Shown: positions 28,301-35,847 of the stretch, one piece after another | Numbering within the stretch: the stretch's first letter is position 1 | Layout of the letters: every line of letters starts with the position of its first letter | Origin: Candidatus Gastranaerophilales bacterium | GTDB taxonomy: Bacteria > Cyanobacteriota > Vampirovibrionia > Gastranaerophilales > Gastranaerophilaceae | Assembly: GCA_944324455.1 (NCBI GenBank) | Contig: CALUWJ010000014.1 | Coordinates: forward strand, 1 to 51,308 | Length of the DNA: 51,308 bases | Direction of reading: 5' to 3' | Position numbers and translations under genes: made by a program | The notes under the pieces: model-generated | Told to the model about the DNA's origin: nothing | The model's database searches: none | The model's input: the letters and a program-made list of their open reading frames with translations, nothing else

Positions 28301-28409
28301 AAACATGACTCAAACAAAAATGCTTTCAAATAGGGTTGAAATAATTGAAGATAAGATAAATTCAATTCAAAATGCTGTTGAAAAACTTATCAGCTACGTT
28401 GAAACATAA
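25380..28409 (+). CDS. Large coiled-coil protein, unknown function
   Basis: A 1009-aa protein that is almost wholly predicted alpha-helical coiled coil: heptad-like Leu/Ile spacing with Glu/Lys/Asn/Asp between, few aromatics, no cysteine cluster, no signal peptide and no membrane segment. Stretches such as EVKNLSITVQGLGTELKNV and VGDIQSVGFEDIRTRLIQSE recall the coiled-coil parts of methyl-accepting or SMC-like proteins, but no head domain is present. It would form a long cytoplasmic rod or scaffold. It lies 24 bases upstream of the ricT-like gene, but that gene has its own promoter box. Confidence 0.75.
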   Translation: MVDSIEIRLDQLTQAIKGLYAKSSMSQGEIYNALTSLSQRYENLTNVSNEKIAQVLVNEFRKTIDLKYGQTNDLVKELEASIRNLQAAQTNQNPKMQAEITKLLNDTSNTYAKLNAQDLALQKIFNTIELQRGENPIAEITKLSENFLAFSKGFENITTTLNKNFADFLSQVKQFNSKEEFNYLKNDIDTISGNVNSVISAISVIDNKYRDLTGLIDAVSHRENIFNDALKEVRALSGLMNSIKENINSIDTRVELQALSNEVKNQIEAVKYEIQKVVNTAGDTGVRTEVYNLTSNINTVSNNIQNLGANLSNTKDEVKNLSITVQGLGTELKNVHNLINDEILYKSHQYQAEYERYLNSAKEDIKSLLIGLTSFKKDLTAINEGNIKVLQEPIERAMAELKNQDLGRNIKDLADNLRDITLEIQSSIQNMQANLNDMNSVSSMQILTQISEAIPTISDKLEIFRTHVVSENSANLGQIKTSFSEVVASVKENLTNAIDKIQDDTKTINIETLDTLKVDLQRLSDHLVDSVEAVNDRIQKEFVNFKVDFQEFQIKQQDSIERVADKLAGLEVGLENFSQDTIDRLNDTININAAHNQDTLNEIKGDILDGITTIDKSNKTSLNQFELKLDKLLDNYIGADLDNILEKKSLRETVVDIETKIDRTNLQQIHNAKELLEEIQSSTQNLTMKISAIEESKNLTSLMNAISKISEKLQGIEEFNIDLAEDLEKTKEQIEQKLKDNVQKISILLDNEKETSKNDNNNNADIDNLSNKVQEYLSNFEYLKSNISQEIKENLAGEFQKLETAIKRIRTVDDNSNYSYTLEDVESDLAKIRLNIEKHASNNEDFKNLFEKVVELRTVGLENVKINRDVESELSHLSGWFKDAVNKIDDLAEKVGDIQSVGFEDIRTRLIQSEKSKTNTIEFNAKMENALKIMIKNAKMQEEKIAQLTSKIDLIAKNQNEGFNPSQFIDIFYENMTQTKMLSNRVEIIEDKINSIQNAVEKLISYVET

Positions 28410-28420
28410 TATTTTTAAAA

Positions 28421-28426
28421 TATAAT
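28421..28426 (+). promoter_or_regulatory. -10 box of a probable leaderless ricT-rsfS transcript
   Basis: TATAAT with 7 bases to the ATG at 28434 and no Shine-Dalgarno. Confidence 0.5.
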
Positions 28427-28433
28427 TAAAACT

Positions 28434-29348
28434 ATGAAATTTGCAATAAGAATTATAAAAAACCAATTCCACCCTCTAAAGGTTCCGCAAAATGCCAATA
28501 TTAAGCATGGACAGCTTGTTTTGGTCAGAACTGATAAAGGTGAAGAAGTTTTTCAAGTTTTTTTGGTTAATTCATGCATTCAACGTCAATGGGAAAAACA
28601 TCAGCCCGAAGCTCTTTCTATTATCAGAATTTTAAACGATGAAGATTTAAAAACTTATGAAGAACAAAAAGAGCTTGAGGTTAAGGCATTTTATAAATGC
28701 CGTGATTTAGCACAAAAAAGAAATCTTGTTATGAAATTTACTCAAGCAAGATATACTTTCGATAGAAAAAAAATTACTTTTTATTATACAGCACCTGAAA
28801 GGGTTGATTTTAGAGAACTTTTAAAAGATTTAACTCAAGAATTTAAAAGAGTTCGAATAGATTTAAGACATATTGGCGTTAGGGATGAAACCTCCATATT
28901 ACAAGGGCAAGGAATTTGCGGTCAAGATTATTGCTGCTGCAAATTTTTAAAGAAATTTGAACAAGTAAATACAAAATTAGCCAAAGACCAAGGCATTCCA
29001 ATAACCCCAGGGAAAATAACAGGTGCTTGCGGCAGGTTATTATGCTGTTTAAATTATGAATATAAAAACTATATAGACGCAGCTAAAACACTTCCTCCTG
29101 TTGGCTCAGGCGTTATGACTCCTGATGGTATCGGAAAAGTATTTATGGTTAATTTCTTGAAAAAATCAGTTAATGTTAAATTGGAAGACGGAAAAATTAA
29201 AGAATATCAAAAAAATGATATAGAGATGATTGACGGCGAAGTTAACATTGAAATAGATATAAATAATAATCTAAATTATCAAGATGAAGAAATAGTGGAT
29301 ATTAAATCATTGGAAGATGACAAAAATTCTTCCACAGGGAATATTTAA
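28434..29348 (+). CDS. ricT: PSP1-domain protein, RicT/YaaT-like
   Basis: A 304-aa PSP1 protein. LVLVRTDKGEEVFQV starts the domain and ITFYYTAPERVDFRELLKDL is its most conserved stretch. The cysteines expected for the Fe-S clusters of the RicA-RicF-RicT complex are present: GICGQDYCCCKF and ACGRLLCCLNYEY. In Bacillus subtilis RicT joins RicA and RicF to stimulate RNase Y maturation of mRNAs; the same role here is inferred from homology. The Asp/Glu-rich tail is an extension. rsfS starts 2 bases after its stop. Confidence 0.88.
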   Translation: MKFAIRIIKNQFHPLKVPQNANIKHGQLVLVRTDKGEEVFQVFLVNSCIQRQWEKHQPEALSIIRILNDEDLKTYEEQKELEVKAFYKCRDLAQKRNLVMKFTQARYTFDRKKITFYYTAPERVDFRELLKDLTQEFKRVRIDLRHIGVRDETSILQGQGICGQDYCCCKFLKKFEQVNTKLAKDQGIPITPGKITGACGRLLCCLNYEYKNYIDAAKTLPPVGSGVMTPDGIGKVFMVNFLKKSVNVKLEDGKIKEYQKNDIEMIDGEVNIEIDINNNLNYQDEEIVDIKSLEDDKNSSTGNI

Positions 29349-29350
29349 AA

Positions 29351-29746
29351 ATGGAAAACAATATAACAAGTGAAAAATTAGCTTCAATCATGGCAAGAAT
29401 ATTAGACGACAACAAAGCTCAAGATATTGTTGTTTTAAATGTTTCTAATGTTTGTTCTCTATCTGATTATTTTATTATTGCAACAGGAACTTCAACTCCT
29501 CACATTAGAGCTCTGACAGAAGCTGTAAGACAAAAAATTAAAGATATCTTTAAAAGAATTCCTCTAGGAGAAGAAACTCAAAGACAAAGCAAGTGGAATT
29601 TATTGGATTATGGCGAAGTTGTGGTTCATATTATGCATGGAGTTGAAAGAGAAAACTATAAAATAGAAAAATTCTGGTCCCATGCAATGACACTAGAGCG
29701 TGAAGCTTGGGAAGAATTATCAAAAGAGTATTCAAAATATGAATAA
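29351..29746 (+). CDS. rsfS: Ribosomal silencing factor RsfS
   Basis: A 131-aa Iojap-family protein that binds L14 on the 50S subunit and blocks subunit joining in starvation. Family motifs DIVVLNVSNVCSLSDYFIIATG, then QSKWNLLDYGEVVVHIM and REYEKIEKFW-like (RENYKIEKFWSHA) are visible; the first is given in two parts: DIVVLNVSNV and CSLSDYFIIATG. It is coupled to the ricT stop and followed by a bidirectional terminator. Confidence 0.94.
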   Translation: MENNITSEKLASIMARILDDNKAQDIVVLNVSNVCSLSDYFIIATGTSTPHIRALTEAVRQKIKDIFKRIPLGEETQRQSKWNLLDYGEVVVHIMHGVERENYKIEKFWSHAMTLEREAWEELSKEYSKYE

Positions 29747-29749
29747 ATT

Positions 29750-29776
29750 AAAAGCTCCTATTTTAGGAGCTTTTAA
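29750..29776. terminator. Bidirectional Rho-independent terminator (rsfS / yajQ)
   Basis: AAAAGCTCCTA, loop TTT, TAGGAGCTTTT with A/T tracts on both sides, between the convergent rsfS and yajQ genes. Confidence 0.92.
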
Positions 29777-30277
29777 TTATCTGTAATTCGTAAATTGCAA
29801 AGGTGCATCTATTTCATCTTCTTTTGCTTTAATAGCTTTAATAACATCTTGCAAATCATCTCTATTTTTACCTGTAACTCTAACACTATCACCTTGAATT
29901 GAAGCTTGAACTTTTAATTTTGTTTCTTTAACAAAACCTGTAATTTTTTTAGCTAATTCTGTTGATAGACCTTTTTTTAATTTAATTTGTTGTTTAACAT
30001 TACCGCCAAGGGCATTTTCGATTTTTTGAGGATCTAAAATCTTAAGGCTCAAATTTCTTTTAACAAGCTTAGATTGAAGAATATCATAGATATTTTTTAA
30101 TTTCATTTCATCATTAGTTGTGATTAAAATAGCTTTATCTTCTTCTAAACTAATGTCAGAATTTGAATCTTTAAGGTCAAATCTTGTAGTTAATTCTCTT
30201 TTAACTTGGTCAATTGCGTTTGTTAATTCTTGTTTATCAAATTCTGAAACAATATCAAAACTAGCGTCTTTTGCCAT
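29777..30277 (-). CDS. YajQ family cyclic di-GMP/nucleotide-binding protein
   Basis: A 166-aa YajQ (UPF0234) protein. SFDIVSEFDKQELTNAIDQV, TRFDLKDSNSDI, IENALGGNVKQ and QGDSVRVTGKNRDDLQ are the family pattern across its two RRM-like folds. Some relatives bind cyclic di-GMP or nucleic acid; which applies here is unknown. The start is the ATG at 30277, with GGAGG 5 bases upstream; a longer TTG frame would begin inside that ribosome site. Confidence 0.92.
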   Translation of the reverse strand: MAKDASFDIVSEFDKQELTNAIDQVKRELTTRFDLKDSNSDISLEEDKAILITTNDEMKLKNIYDILQSKLVKRNLSLKILDPQKIENALGGNVKQQIKLKKGLSTELAKKITGFVKETKLKVQASIQGDSVRVTGKNRDDLQDVIKAIKAKEDEIDAPLQFTNYR

Positions 30278-30315
30278 ATTTTCCTCCAAACTTTTTAATA
30301 TTGCTCATTATAGCA

Positions 30316-30347
30316 TAAAAAAAGAGTCTTATTAAGACTCTTTTTTT
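30316..30347. terminator. Rho-independent terminator after rpsU
   Basis: AAAAAAAGAGTCTT, loop ATTA, then AAGACTCTTTTTTT, directly downstream of rpsU on the minus strand and upstream of yajQ. Symmetric, so it may work in both directions. Confidence 0.9.
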
Positions 30348-30348
30348 A

Positions 30349-30522
30349 TTAAACTTTTCTTTTTCTTGCAGCTTCAGATTTTCTTTTTCTTTTCACTGAA
30401 GGCTTTTCATATCTTTCTCTACGTTTAATTTCAGATAAAATTCCTGCTTTTTGGATTTTTTTCTTAAATCTTTTAAGAGCTGATTCGATACTTTCATTTT
30501 CACGAACACGAACTTCCGGCAT
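30349..30522 (-). CDS. rpsU: 30S ribosomal protein bS21
   Basis: A 57-aa highly basic protein: [20 protein letters not shown], then the [20 protein letters not shown] tail typical of bS21. The start is ATG 30522, placed by a strong AGGAGGTG site; an upstream in-frame GTG is part of that site. bS21 assists mRNA binding on the 30S platform. It appears monocistronic. Confidence 0.96.
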   Translation of the reverse strand: MPEVRVRENESIESALKRFKKKIQKAGILSEIKRRERYEKPSVKRKRKSEAARKRKV

Positions 30523-30652
30523 TGTTTTCACCTCCTTTTAGGAACTTTACTACTTTGTATCTATAATGCTAACATGGTAAAAAATTTACGTCAATCAGGC
30601 ACTTATAAATATTTAAAACATGTAACGGAAGTTTTTTGCTCTTTTTTATAAA

Positions 30653-30988
30653 TTATAGCCAAGTAGAAAGACCTATTGAAATTATTGATAACACCAATGC
30701 TCCTAAAAATGCACTCAAGAAATTATCTATTTCAACGCCTTTAACTAAATATGAAACAAACATAAATAATAGTGCGTTAATAAATAATATTGATATTCCA
30801 AGAGTTAAGATATTGATTGGTAGTGCCAAAAACATTAATACAGGTTTAATAAACAGATTTACAAGCACAATTGCAATTGATGCCAAAAATGCGCTCAAAA
30901 AGCTTGAGATGTGTATCCCCGGGATTATCCAGCCTGTAAATAATAATGCAACAGATAAACCAAGTAATTTTAATAAAATAGCAAACAT
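30653..30988 (-). CDS. Phage holin superfamily IV-like (PF04020-type) four-helix membrane protein
   Basis: A 111-aa protein made of four hydrophobic helices, with GWIIPGIHISSFLSAFLASI near the start and the repeated motif DNFLSAFLGALVLSIIS near the end. This matches the widespread four-TM family named for mycobacterial phage holins; most members are chromosomal proteins of unknown role and no phage genes are here. AAAGGA precedes the ATG. Confidence 0.85.
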   Translation of the reverse strand: MFAILLKLLGLSVALLFTGWIIPGIHISSFLSAFLASIAIVLVNLFIKPVLMFLALPINILTLGISILFINALLFMFVSYLVKGVEIDNFLSAFLGALVLSIISIGLSTWL

Positions 30989-31042
30989 AATTTTTTCCTT
31001 TTTTATTTTATATTTACATATTTTATTTTATTTTTAATTGGC

Positions 31043-32233
31043 TTATTGGCTTATTTTATTATTCAATACAAATTCAATATCTTTATCGCCCCTGCCTGAA
31101 AGGTTTACTAGAATTTTCTTATTTTTATTTTCTTTTGCTAATTCAATAGCATAAGCAATTGCATGTGAGCTTTCAAGCGCAGGGATTATCCCTTCTGCTT
31201 TTGATAATTCAAAAAATGCACTAAGTGCTTCTTTGTCATCTATTGTTTTATATTGCGCTCTTTTAATATCATTTAAATAACAATGTTTAGGGCCGACTCC
31301 GGGGTAATCCAAACCGCTTGCAATTGAATAAGCGTCTTTAATATTTCCTTTTTCATCTTGTAAAAGTTTACATTTAAACCCATGGATAATTCCATCTTTT
31401 CCATAAGTTAAACTTGCTGCATTTTGACCTAATTTTTCACCTTTTCCCAAAGGTTCAACACCAATTAATTTAGTATTAACATCATCAATAAAACCGTCAA
31501 AAATACCAATTGAATTAGAACCGCCGCCAACACAAGCTACAACATAATCAGGTAGAGTATTTACTAATTCAAGAAATTGTTTTCTTGCTTCCCTTCCTAC
31601 AACAGATTGAAAATATTCAACAATCATAGGAAAAGGATGTGGTCCAACAACAGACCCTATTGCATAAAGTGCTGTTTTATATTCTTTTTTATAAGCGATA
31701 AAAGCTTCATCCACTGCTTCTTTAAGGGTTTTTTGACCAGATTTAACAGCAATAATATTTGCGCCTAAAATCTTCATTTTATCTACATTGGGTTTTTCTT
31801 TAATAACATCAATTTCACCCATATAAATATCACATTCAAGCCCCATTAAAGCAGCTGCTGTTGCAATTGCAACTCCGTGCTGACCTGCGCCTGTTTCTGC
31901 TATTAATTTTTTCTTTCCAAGCTTTTTAGCTAACAGTGCTTCTCCTATTGAATGATTAATTTTGTGTGCACCTGTATGATTTAAATCTTCTCTTTTTAAA
32001 TAAATCTCTGCCCCATATTTTTCAGATAAATTTTTAGCAAAATAAATAGGAGTTGGTCTTCCTGTATAATGTTTTAAAAGATAATTAAACTCATTAATAA
32101 AATTTTCATCTTTTTTTAATTTATTAAATTCATCTGCAATTTTATTAAACTCTTTTTTTAAATCTTCTTCAACGAATTGACCGCCAAAAGCACCATAAAA
32201 ACCTTGTTCATCGGGTAATTTTATTATATTCAT
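31043..32233 (-). CDS. trpB: Tryptophan synthase beta chain
   Basis: A 396-aa PLP enzyme that joins indole and serine. [10 protein letters not shown] carries the Schiff-base lysine (K91), [11 protein letters not shown] the substrate carboxylate site with the catalytic Glu, and GGGSNSIG the phosphate loop; [11 protein letters not shown] is also family-typical, making this a TrpB1-type protein. trpA and the rest of the trp genes are not adjacent. The start overlaps the trpR end by 26 bases, with AAAGGAAA upstream, so trpR-trpB is one operon. The organism may rescue indole from its surroundings, or trpA may lie elsewhere. Confidence 0.96.
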   Translation of the reverse strand: MNIIKLPDEQGFYGAFGGQFVEEDLKKEFNKIADEFNKLKKDENFINEFNYLLKHYTGRPTPIYFAKNLSEKYGAEIYLKREDLNHTGAHKINHSIGEALLAKKLGKKKLIAETGAGQHGVAIATAAALMGLECDIYMGEIDVIKEKPNVDKMKILGANIIAVKSGQKTLKEAVDEAFIAYKKEYKTALYAIGSVVGPHPFPMIVEYFQSVVGREARKQFLELVNTLPDYVVACVGGGSNSIGIFDGFIDDVNTKLIGVEPLGKGEKLGQNAASLTYGKDGIIHGFKCKLLQDEKGNIKDAYSIASGLDYPGVGPKHCYLNDIKRAQYKTIDDKEALSAFFELSKAEGIIPALESSHAIAYAIELAKENKNKKILVNLSGRGDKDIEFVLNNKISQ

Positions 32234-32495
32234 TTTCTATTTCCTTTATCAATCTTAAACTAATCGCATTTTTATTTTTTAAAATTTTAGCTCCTCTTGT
32301 AATTTTACATAAGCTGACATTGAGCTTAGATGCAATATCTCTTTGGCTAAAATTTTGGTTTAACATTTTTAAAATGCGCCATCGATTTGATAAAGTTGAA
32401 ATTTCATTTTCCGTTAAAATTTCAGCTAAAAAAGCATTAATTTCTTCAGCCGATAATTTAGATATTGAATTTGAAATTTCTTTTATTTCGTTCAT
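32208..32495 (-). CDS. trpR: Trp repressor family protein (TrpR-like)
   Basis: A 95-aa TrpR/YerC-superfamily repressor. [19 protein letters not shown] is followed by the helix-turn-helix [20 protein letters not shown] at about 51-70; the ITRG of the recognition helix is a TrpR hallmark. Being joined to trpB, and with two palindromic operators at its own promoter, it is most simply a tryptophan-responsive autorepressor. I start it at 32495, with AAGG upstream; a longer frame to 32534 would read through the promoter and the downstream operator. Confidence 0.88.
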   Translation of the reverse strand: MNEIKEISNSISKLSAEEINAFLAEILTENEISTLSNRWRILKMLNQNFSQRDIASKLNVSLCKITRGAKILKNKNAISLRLIKEIENEYNKITR

Positions 32496-32504
32496 TTTTA
32501 CCTT

Positions 32505-32558
32505 GTTTCTATTTATAGAAACACTATAAAACAAACTTTTGTTTCTGTCAATAGAAAC
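32505..32558 (-). promoter_or_regulatory. trpR-trpB promoter with two palindromic operators
   Basis: On the minus strand TTGACA (32546-32551), a 17-base spacer and TATAGT (32523-32528) form a near-consensus sigma-70 promoter. Operator O1 (32541-32558, GTTTCTGT/CAATAGAAAC on the plus strand) covers the -35. O2 (32505-32522, GTTTCTAT-TT-ATAGAAAC, 8-bp perfect arms) covers the predicted start. Their centres are 36 bp apart. AAGG at 32501-32504 is the trpR ribosome site. Confidence 0.85.
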
Positions 32559-32562
32559 ATTA

Positions 32563-33450
32563 CTAAGATAATTTTAATGCTAATTTTATTGCTTCAATCA
32601 TGCTGTTTGGGTTTGCAATATTTTTTCCTGCTATATCATAGGCTGTACCTGATGATGGAGAAGTTCTTATTATATCAAGTCCTATTGTTGTATTTATTGC
32701 TTTATCAAAAGCAATAGCTTTTATAGGGCATAGCCCTTGATCATGATAGCAAGCTAAAATTGCATCATAACTTAATTTTTCTTTTGATAAGTATTCTTTT
32801 GCAACTTTTGCAAAAAGACTATCTGCGCTTTTTGGATAAGTTATATCAATGTTTTCTTTGTTTAATAATTCAACAGCAGGGTTTAAAATTTCTATTTCTT
32901 CCCTTCCTAAAATTCCACCCTCGCCGCAATGAGGATTTAGCGCACACAGGGCAATTTTTGGATTTTTGATATTATATTTTTCAACAAGAAAATTATTTAA
33001 AATTTTAGTTTGAAATATTATCTCATCAATTGATAAATGAACATCTTTTAGAGCGCAATGACGAGTTAAAAGCATAACTTTTAATTCATCAGCTATAAAA
33101 ATCATCTGCGCTTTTTGATTATCGTGTTTTAATAAATTTTCAATAACTTCTGTTTGACCATTAAAATAAAAACCTGATTTATGAAGCTCTAATTTAGAAA
33201 CAGGAGAGGTTACAAGCCCTTTTATTATTCCTTCTTTAGCTAAATTGCAAGCCATTTTTAAGGATTGATAGCAAAAAGCTCCATTTTCTTTTTCATCTAT
33301 TTCTAAAATATCATAATCAACATCAATTTTTTCACCGATTATTAAAACATCATCACGATTTAATTTAAGGCTATCTAAGGCTTTTTTGGTGATTTCTTTT
33401 CCTATTCCTAATTTATCACCTGTTGTTATCGCAATTTTGTATTTTTTCAT
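32563..33450 (-). CDS. PdxA-family 4-phosphate dehydrogenase, probably PdxA2 (acid-sugar pathway)
   Basis: A 295-aa NAD-dependent metal dehydrogenase of the 4-hydroxythreonine-4-phosphate dehydrogenase family. Visible motifs are ITTGDKLGIGKEI, VTSPVSKLEL, LLTRHCALKDV, ALNPHCGEGG and CYHDQGLCPIKA, with the metal histidines in the last three. Its neighbour is a DUF1537 kinase, and this pair is known to break down threonate/erythronate-type four-carbon acids (PdxA2), so I prefer that over vitamin B6 synthesis. AAAGGA precedes the ATG; 15 bases separate it from the kinase gene. Confidence 0.88.
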   Translation of the reverse strand: MKKYKIAITTGDKLGIGKEITKKALDSLKLNRDDVLIIGEKIDVDYDILEIDEKENGAFCYQSLKMACNLAKEGIIKGLVTSPVSKLELHKSGFYFNGQTEVIENLLKHDNQKAQMIFIADELKVMLLTRHCALKDVHLSIDEIIFQTKILNNFLVEKYNIKNPKIALCALNPHCGEGGILGREEIEILNPAVELLNKENIDITYPKSADSLFAKVAKEYLSKEKLSYDAILACYHDQGLCPIKAIAFDKAINTTIGLDIIRTSPSSGTAYDIAGKNIANPNSMIEAIKLALKLS

Positions 33451-33465
33451 TTTAAATCCTTTTGA

Positions 33466-34767
33466 TTATTTTAAATTATTAAAATAGTTTAAAATATCTA
33501 TCAATGTTGAATTTGTGCCAAAATTACCGGATTTTGTGATTATTATTTTACCATGGATATCAATACATAATGGTATTGCAGGCATTATAGCGTCAAGAAT
33601 TTCTAAATAAGTACAATCAATTTTTTTTGCACATTTAAAAGACGTTTCACCGCCTATTGTAATTAAAATAAATTTGCTTTTTAGGTTTATTTCATAAGTT
33701 AATTCAGCCAAAAAATTTGTAATTATGCTTGGAAAATCACATTTTGCAATTCCAGCGTCAATTAATTCATTTTTAGCTTCTTCGCAATTAATTTCATCTT
33801 TTATATCAGAACAATGTACTACAACATCAATTCCTTCATTTAATTTTGAAGAAATTTCATTTATCATATTTTCATCAATTTCTGAAATTACGTCTTTAAT
33901 TTTTAAATCAACAAAAAATATGTCTTTATTTTCTTCTTTTAGTTTTTTAATTTGATTATAGGTTAATTGAGTTGCAGAGCCTGACACAATTAATCTTGAT
34001 AAATTTGGAATATGCTCAATTAAATGTGTGTTTACATTTTCACCAATATTTTTATTAAGTGCGTTGGCTAAACCTGCACTACCGCAAGGCAAAATTTCAT
34101 AATTGCATTTATCTATGGCAAGGGCGATTTGTTCTAAGTCAGTATTTGTTGTTGCATCGAGAACTATTATTTTTTTGCCCTTTTGAATTAATTCATTAAT
34201 TTTTAATGAAATCGGGCCTGCTCCTTTTGTAACAACATTTAGCTCAATTGTATCAATTAAAGAAGCGATTTGAGAATTTAAATCTTTTTTTAAAATATCA
34301 GGAATATATGATTCATAAATAGGGGCTTTAGGATCCAGAGCGCACTGTGTTCTCTCGATTGGTAATCCGTTTAATAATTGATATCCGCCGATTGTGGTTC
34401 TTCCTTCCTCAATATATGCAGGAGCCACAATAACAGCATCTTTTTTTGATACCTCAAGCAATGTAACTATTTCAGCACCTGTATTACCTCTTAGGGTAGA
34501 ATCAATTTTTTTATAAAAGTTTTCAATGTTTAAATTTTTTACTAATTTTTCACTAATATTTGCGACTTTTTCAACAGCTTCAGTTTTATCTATATTTCTG
34601 CTTTCTGTTGACACTGCCCAAATATCAACATTATTTTCTTCATTAAAATCATGCTCGCAATCAATGACTATTCTTGTTGAACAGCCTATTTTAAAATATT
34701 GCAGAGCAGTATCATTAGCACCTGTTAAATCATCTGCAACTATTAAAGTTGAATCAATTATCGCCAT
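33466..34767 (-). CDS. DUF1537 four-carbon acid sugar kinase family protein
   Basis: A 433-aa kinase. The N-terminal domain has IVADDLTGANDTALQYFK and KKIDSTLRGNTGAE, both conserved substrate-side motifs; the C-terminal nucleotide-binding domain has VSGSATQLTYNQI and TIGGETSFKCAK. Studied relatives phosphorylate D-threonate or erythronate, whose product a PdxA2 dehydrogenase then oxidises; the next gene is such a dehydrogenase. The exact substrate is not deducible. AGGAAG lies before the ATG, 2 bases from the ssb stop. Confidence 0.88.
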   Translation of the reverse strand: MAIIDSTLIVADDLTGANDTALQYFKIGCSTRIVIDCEHDFNEENNVDIWAVSTESRNIDKTEAVEKVANISEKLVKNLNIENFYKKIDSTLRGNTGAEIVTLLEVSKKDAVIVAPAYIEEGRTTIGGYQLLNGLPIERTQCALDPKAPIYESYIPDILKKDLNSQIASLIDTIELNVVTKGAGPISLKINELIQKGKKIIVLDATTNTDLEQIALAIDKCNYEILPCGSAGLANALNKNIGENVNTHLIEHIPNLSRLIVSGSATQLTYNQIKKLKEENKDIFFVDLKIKDVISEIDENMINEISSKLNEGIDVVVHCSDIKDEINCEEAKNELIDAGIAKCDFPSIITNFLAELTYEINLKSKFILITIGGETSFKCAKKIDCTYLEILDAIMPAIPLCIDIHGKIIITKSGNFGTNSTLIDILNYFNNLK

Positions 34768-34769
34768 AA

Positions 34770-35108
34770 TTAAGCTTCCTGAGCTTGTGAATCCTTTTTG
34801 CTTCCCACAAAGCCATAATCAGAAGCATTTATAAGATATCTTTCAACCATTTCTCCATCGGGCGCTTGCCATTTTGAAACCATTATTCTGCCTTCAACAG
34901 ATATTAAGGCACCTTTTTTTATCCATTCTGCTGCAGATTCTGCTTTTTTATCCCAAAGTTGAATATTAAACCAATCAGCTTCTCTTTCTTTTGTTTTTGG
35001 ATTCCATCTGTTTACAGCTATTGAAAAAGTTGTTTTACTTTTTCCACTTTCAAAATATTTAATTTCAGGATCTTGTCCTACACGTCCAACTAAAATTGCG
35101 CTATTCAT
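34770..35108 (-). CDS. ssb: Single-stranded DNA-binding protein
   Basis: A 112-aa OB-fold SSB: MNSAILVGRVGQDPEIKYF, FSIAVNRW, WFNIQLWDKKAE and KGALISVEGR are the family signatures. It consists of the DNA-binding domain with only a short tail ending SQAQEA; the acidic DDDIPF-type tip that recruits partner proteins is missing, so this may be a secondary SSB. AAAAGG precedes the ATG. It heads an ssb-DUF1537-pdxA operon, an odd pairing. Confidence 0.92.
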   Translation of the reverse strand: MNSAILVGRVGQDPEIKYFESGKSKTTFSIAVNRWNPKTKEREADWFNIQLWDKKAESAAEWIKKGALISVEGRIMVSKWQAPDGEMVERYLINASDYGFVGSKKDSQAQEA

Positions 35109-35155
35109 AATATTTTACCTTTTCTTGATTTTACCTAAATTATATTATGCAAAAT

Positions 35156-35752
35156 TTAGTTTTGCAAATAAACTTTAGCATAAGCGCATTTTGTATCTGA
35201 AATTGTTGAATATACTATTCTTACTACATCATCTGATACTATATCTACTCTTGAATATGTTATATCGTTTTCGCGTTTTAAAGTATCATTAAATTTTTTT
35301 AATTTTAACATGCCATATTCTTTACTGCCTTGGCTAAATAAAAGCATAGGCTCATTATCTACTATTTTTTCTTGGATTTTATAATTTCCCAATGGGATTA
35401 TATTTCCATCATTACCTACAACAGAAACAACTAATTTAATATAATAGACGCCATTTTTAATATCTTGAATAGCTTTTAATTCTCCGCCATAATCAATTTC
35501 TTTATCTTGACCTTTGGCTTGAGGCTCAACGCCATATTTTCTTCCAAATAAAAACGCTTTTAATTTACCCATGAAACCATCTTCAATAGGCTGGGGGGTT
35601 AATCTGTTTATTGTGTCATCAAATTCTTTATTTGTAACAGGTTTAATCCCATCAAAAGCAGTGTCAATAAAATTATAATCCACATCAAGCATTTCTGCTT
35701 TTATTGGCGATATGGCAATTAACAACATAAAAATAATAAAAAGCTTTTTCAT
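35156..35752 (-). CDS. Small secreted protein, unknown function
   Basis: A 198-aa protein with a clear signal peptide (MKKLFIIFMLLIAISPIKA, cleavage likely after residue 19). The mature part is mixed charged and probably beta-rich in its C-terminal half (GVYYIKLVVSVVGNDGNIIP). No cysteine pair except one near the end (DTKCAYAK) and no recognised family. Its promoter is leaderless-type. It is divergent from the TPR gene. Confidence 0.75.
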   Translation of the reverse strand: MKKLFIIFMLLIAISPIKAEMLDVDYNFIDTAFDGIKPVTNKEFDDTINRLTPQPIEDGFMGKLKAFLFGRKYGVEPQAKGQDKEIDYGGELKAIQDIKNGVYYIKLVVSVVGNDGNIIPLGNYKIQEKIVDNEPMLLFSQGSKEYGMLKLKKFNDTLKRENDITYSRVDIVSDDVVRIVYSTISDTKCAYAKVYLQN

Positions 35753-35758
35753 ACTTAA

Positions 35759-35787
35759 ATTATTAATGTTTTTTTGTTTAATGTAAA
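35759..35787 (-). promoter_or_regulatory. Complete leaderless promoter of the secreted-protein gene
   Basis: On the minus strand TTTACA (35782-35787), a 17-base spacer, AATAAT (35759-35764), then 6 bases to the ATG at 35750-35752. No Shine-Dalgarno is present. Confidence 0.6.
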
Positions 35788-35835
35788 GACAAATTGCTAA
35801 TTTTTCAATATATTTACTATTTTTAGTCGAGATAG

Positions 35836-35841
35836 TATAAT
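35836..35841 (+). promoter_or_regulatory. -10 box of a probable leaderless TPR-gene transcript
   Basis: TATAAT with exactly 6 bases to the ATG at 35848 and no Shine-Dalgarno. Confidence 0.6.
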
Positions 35842-35847
35842 TAAATT

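Noticed and set aside
30653-30988. Prophage holin
   Set aside because: The four-helix family is mostly chromosomal and no lysis or phage gene is adjacent.
30636-31037. Open frame opposite the holin-like gene
   Set aside because: It is the antisense shadow of a membrane protein with a better start and ribosome site on the minus strand.
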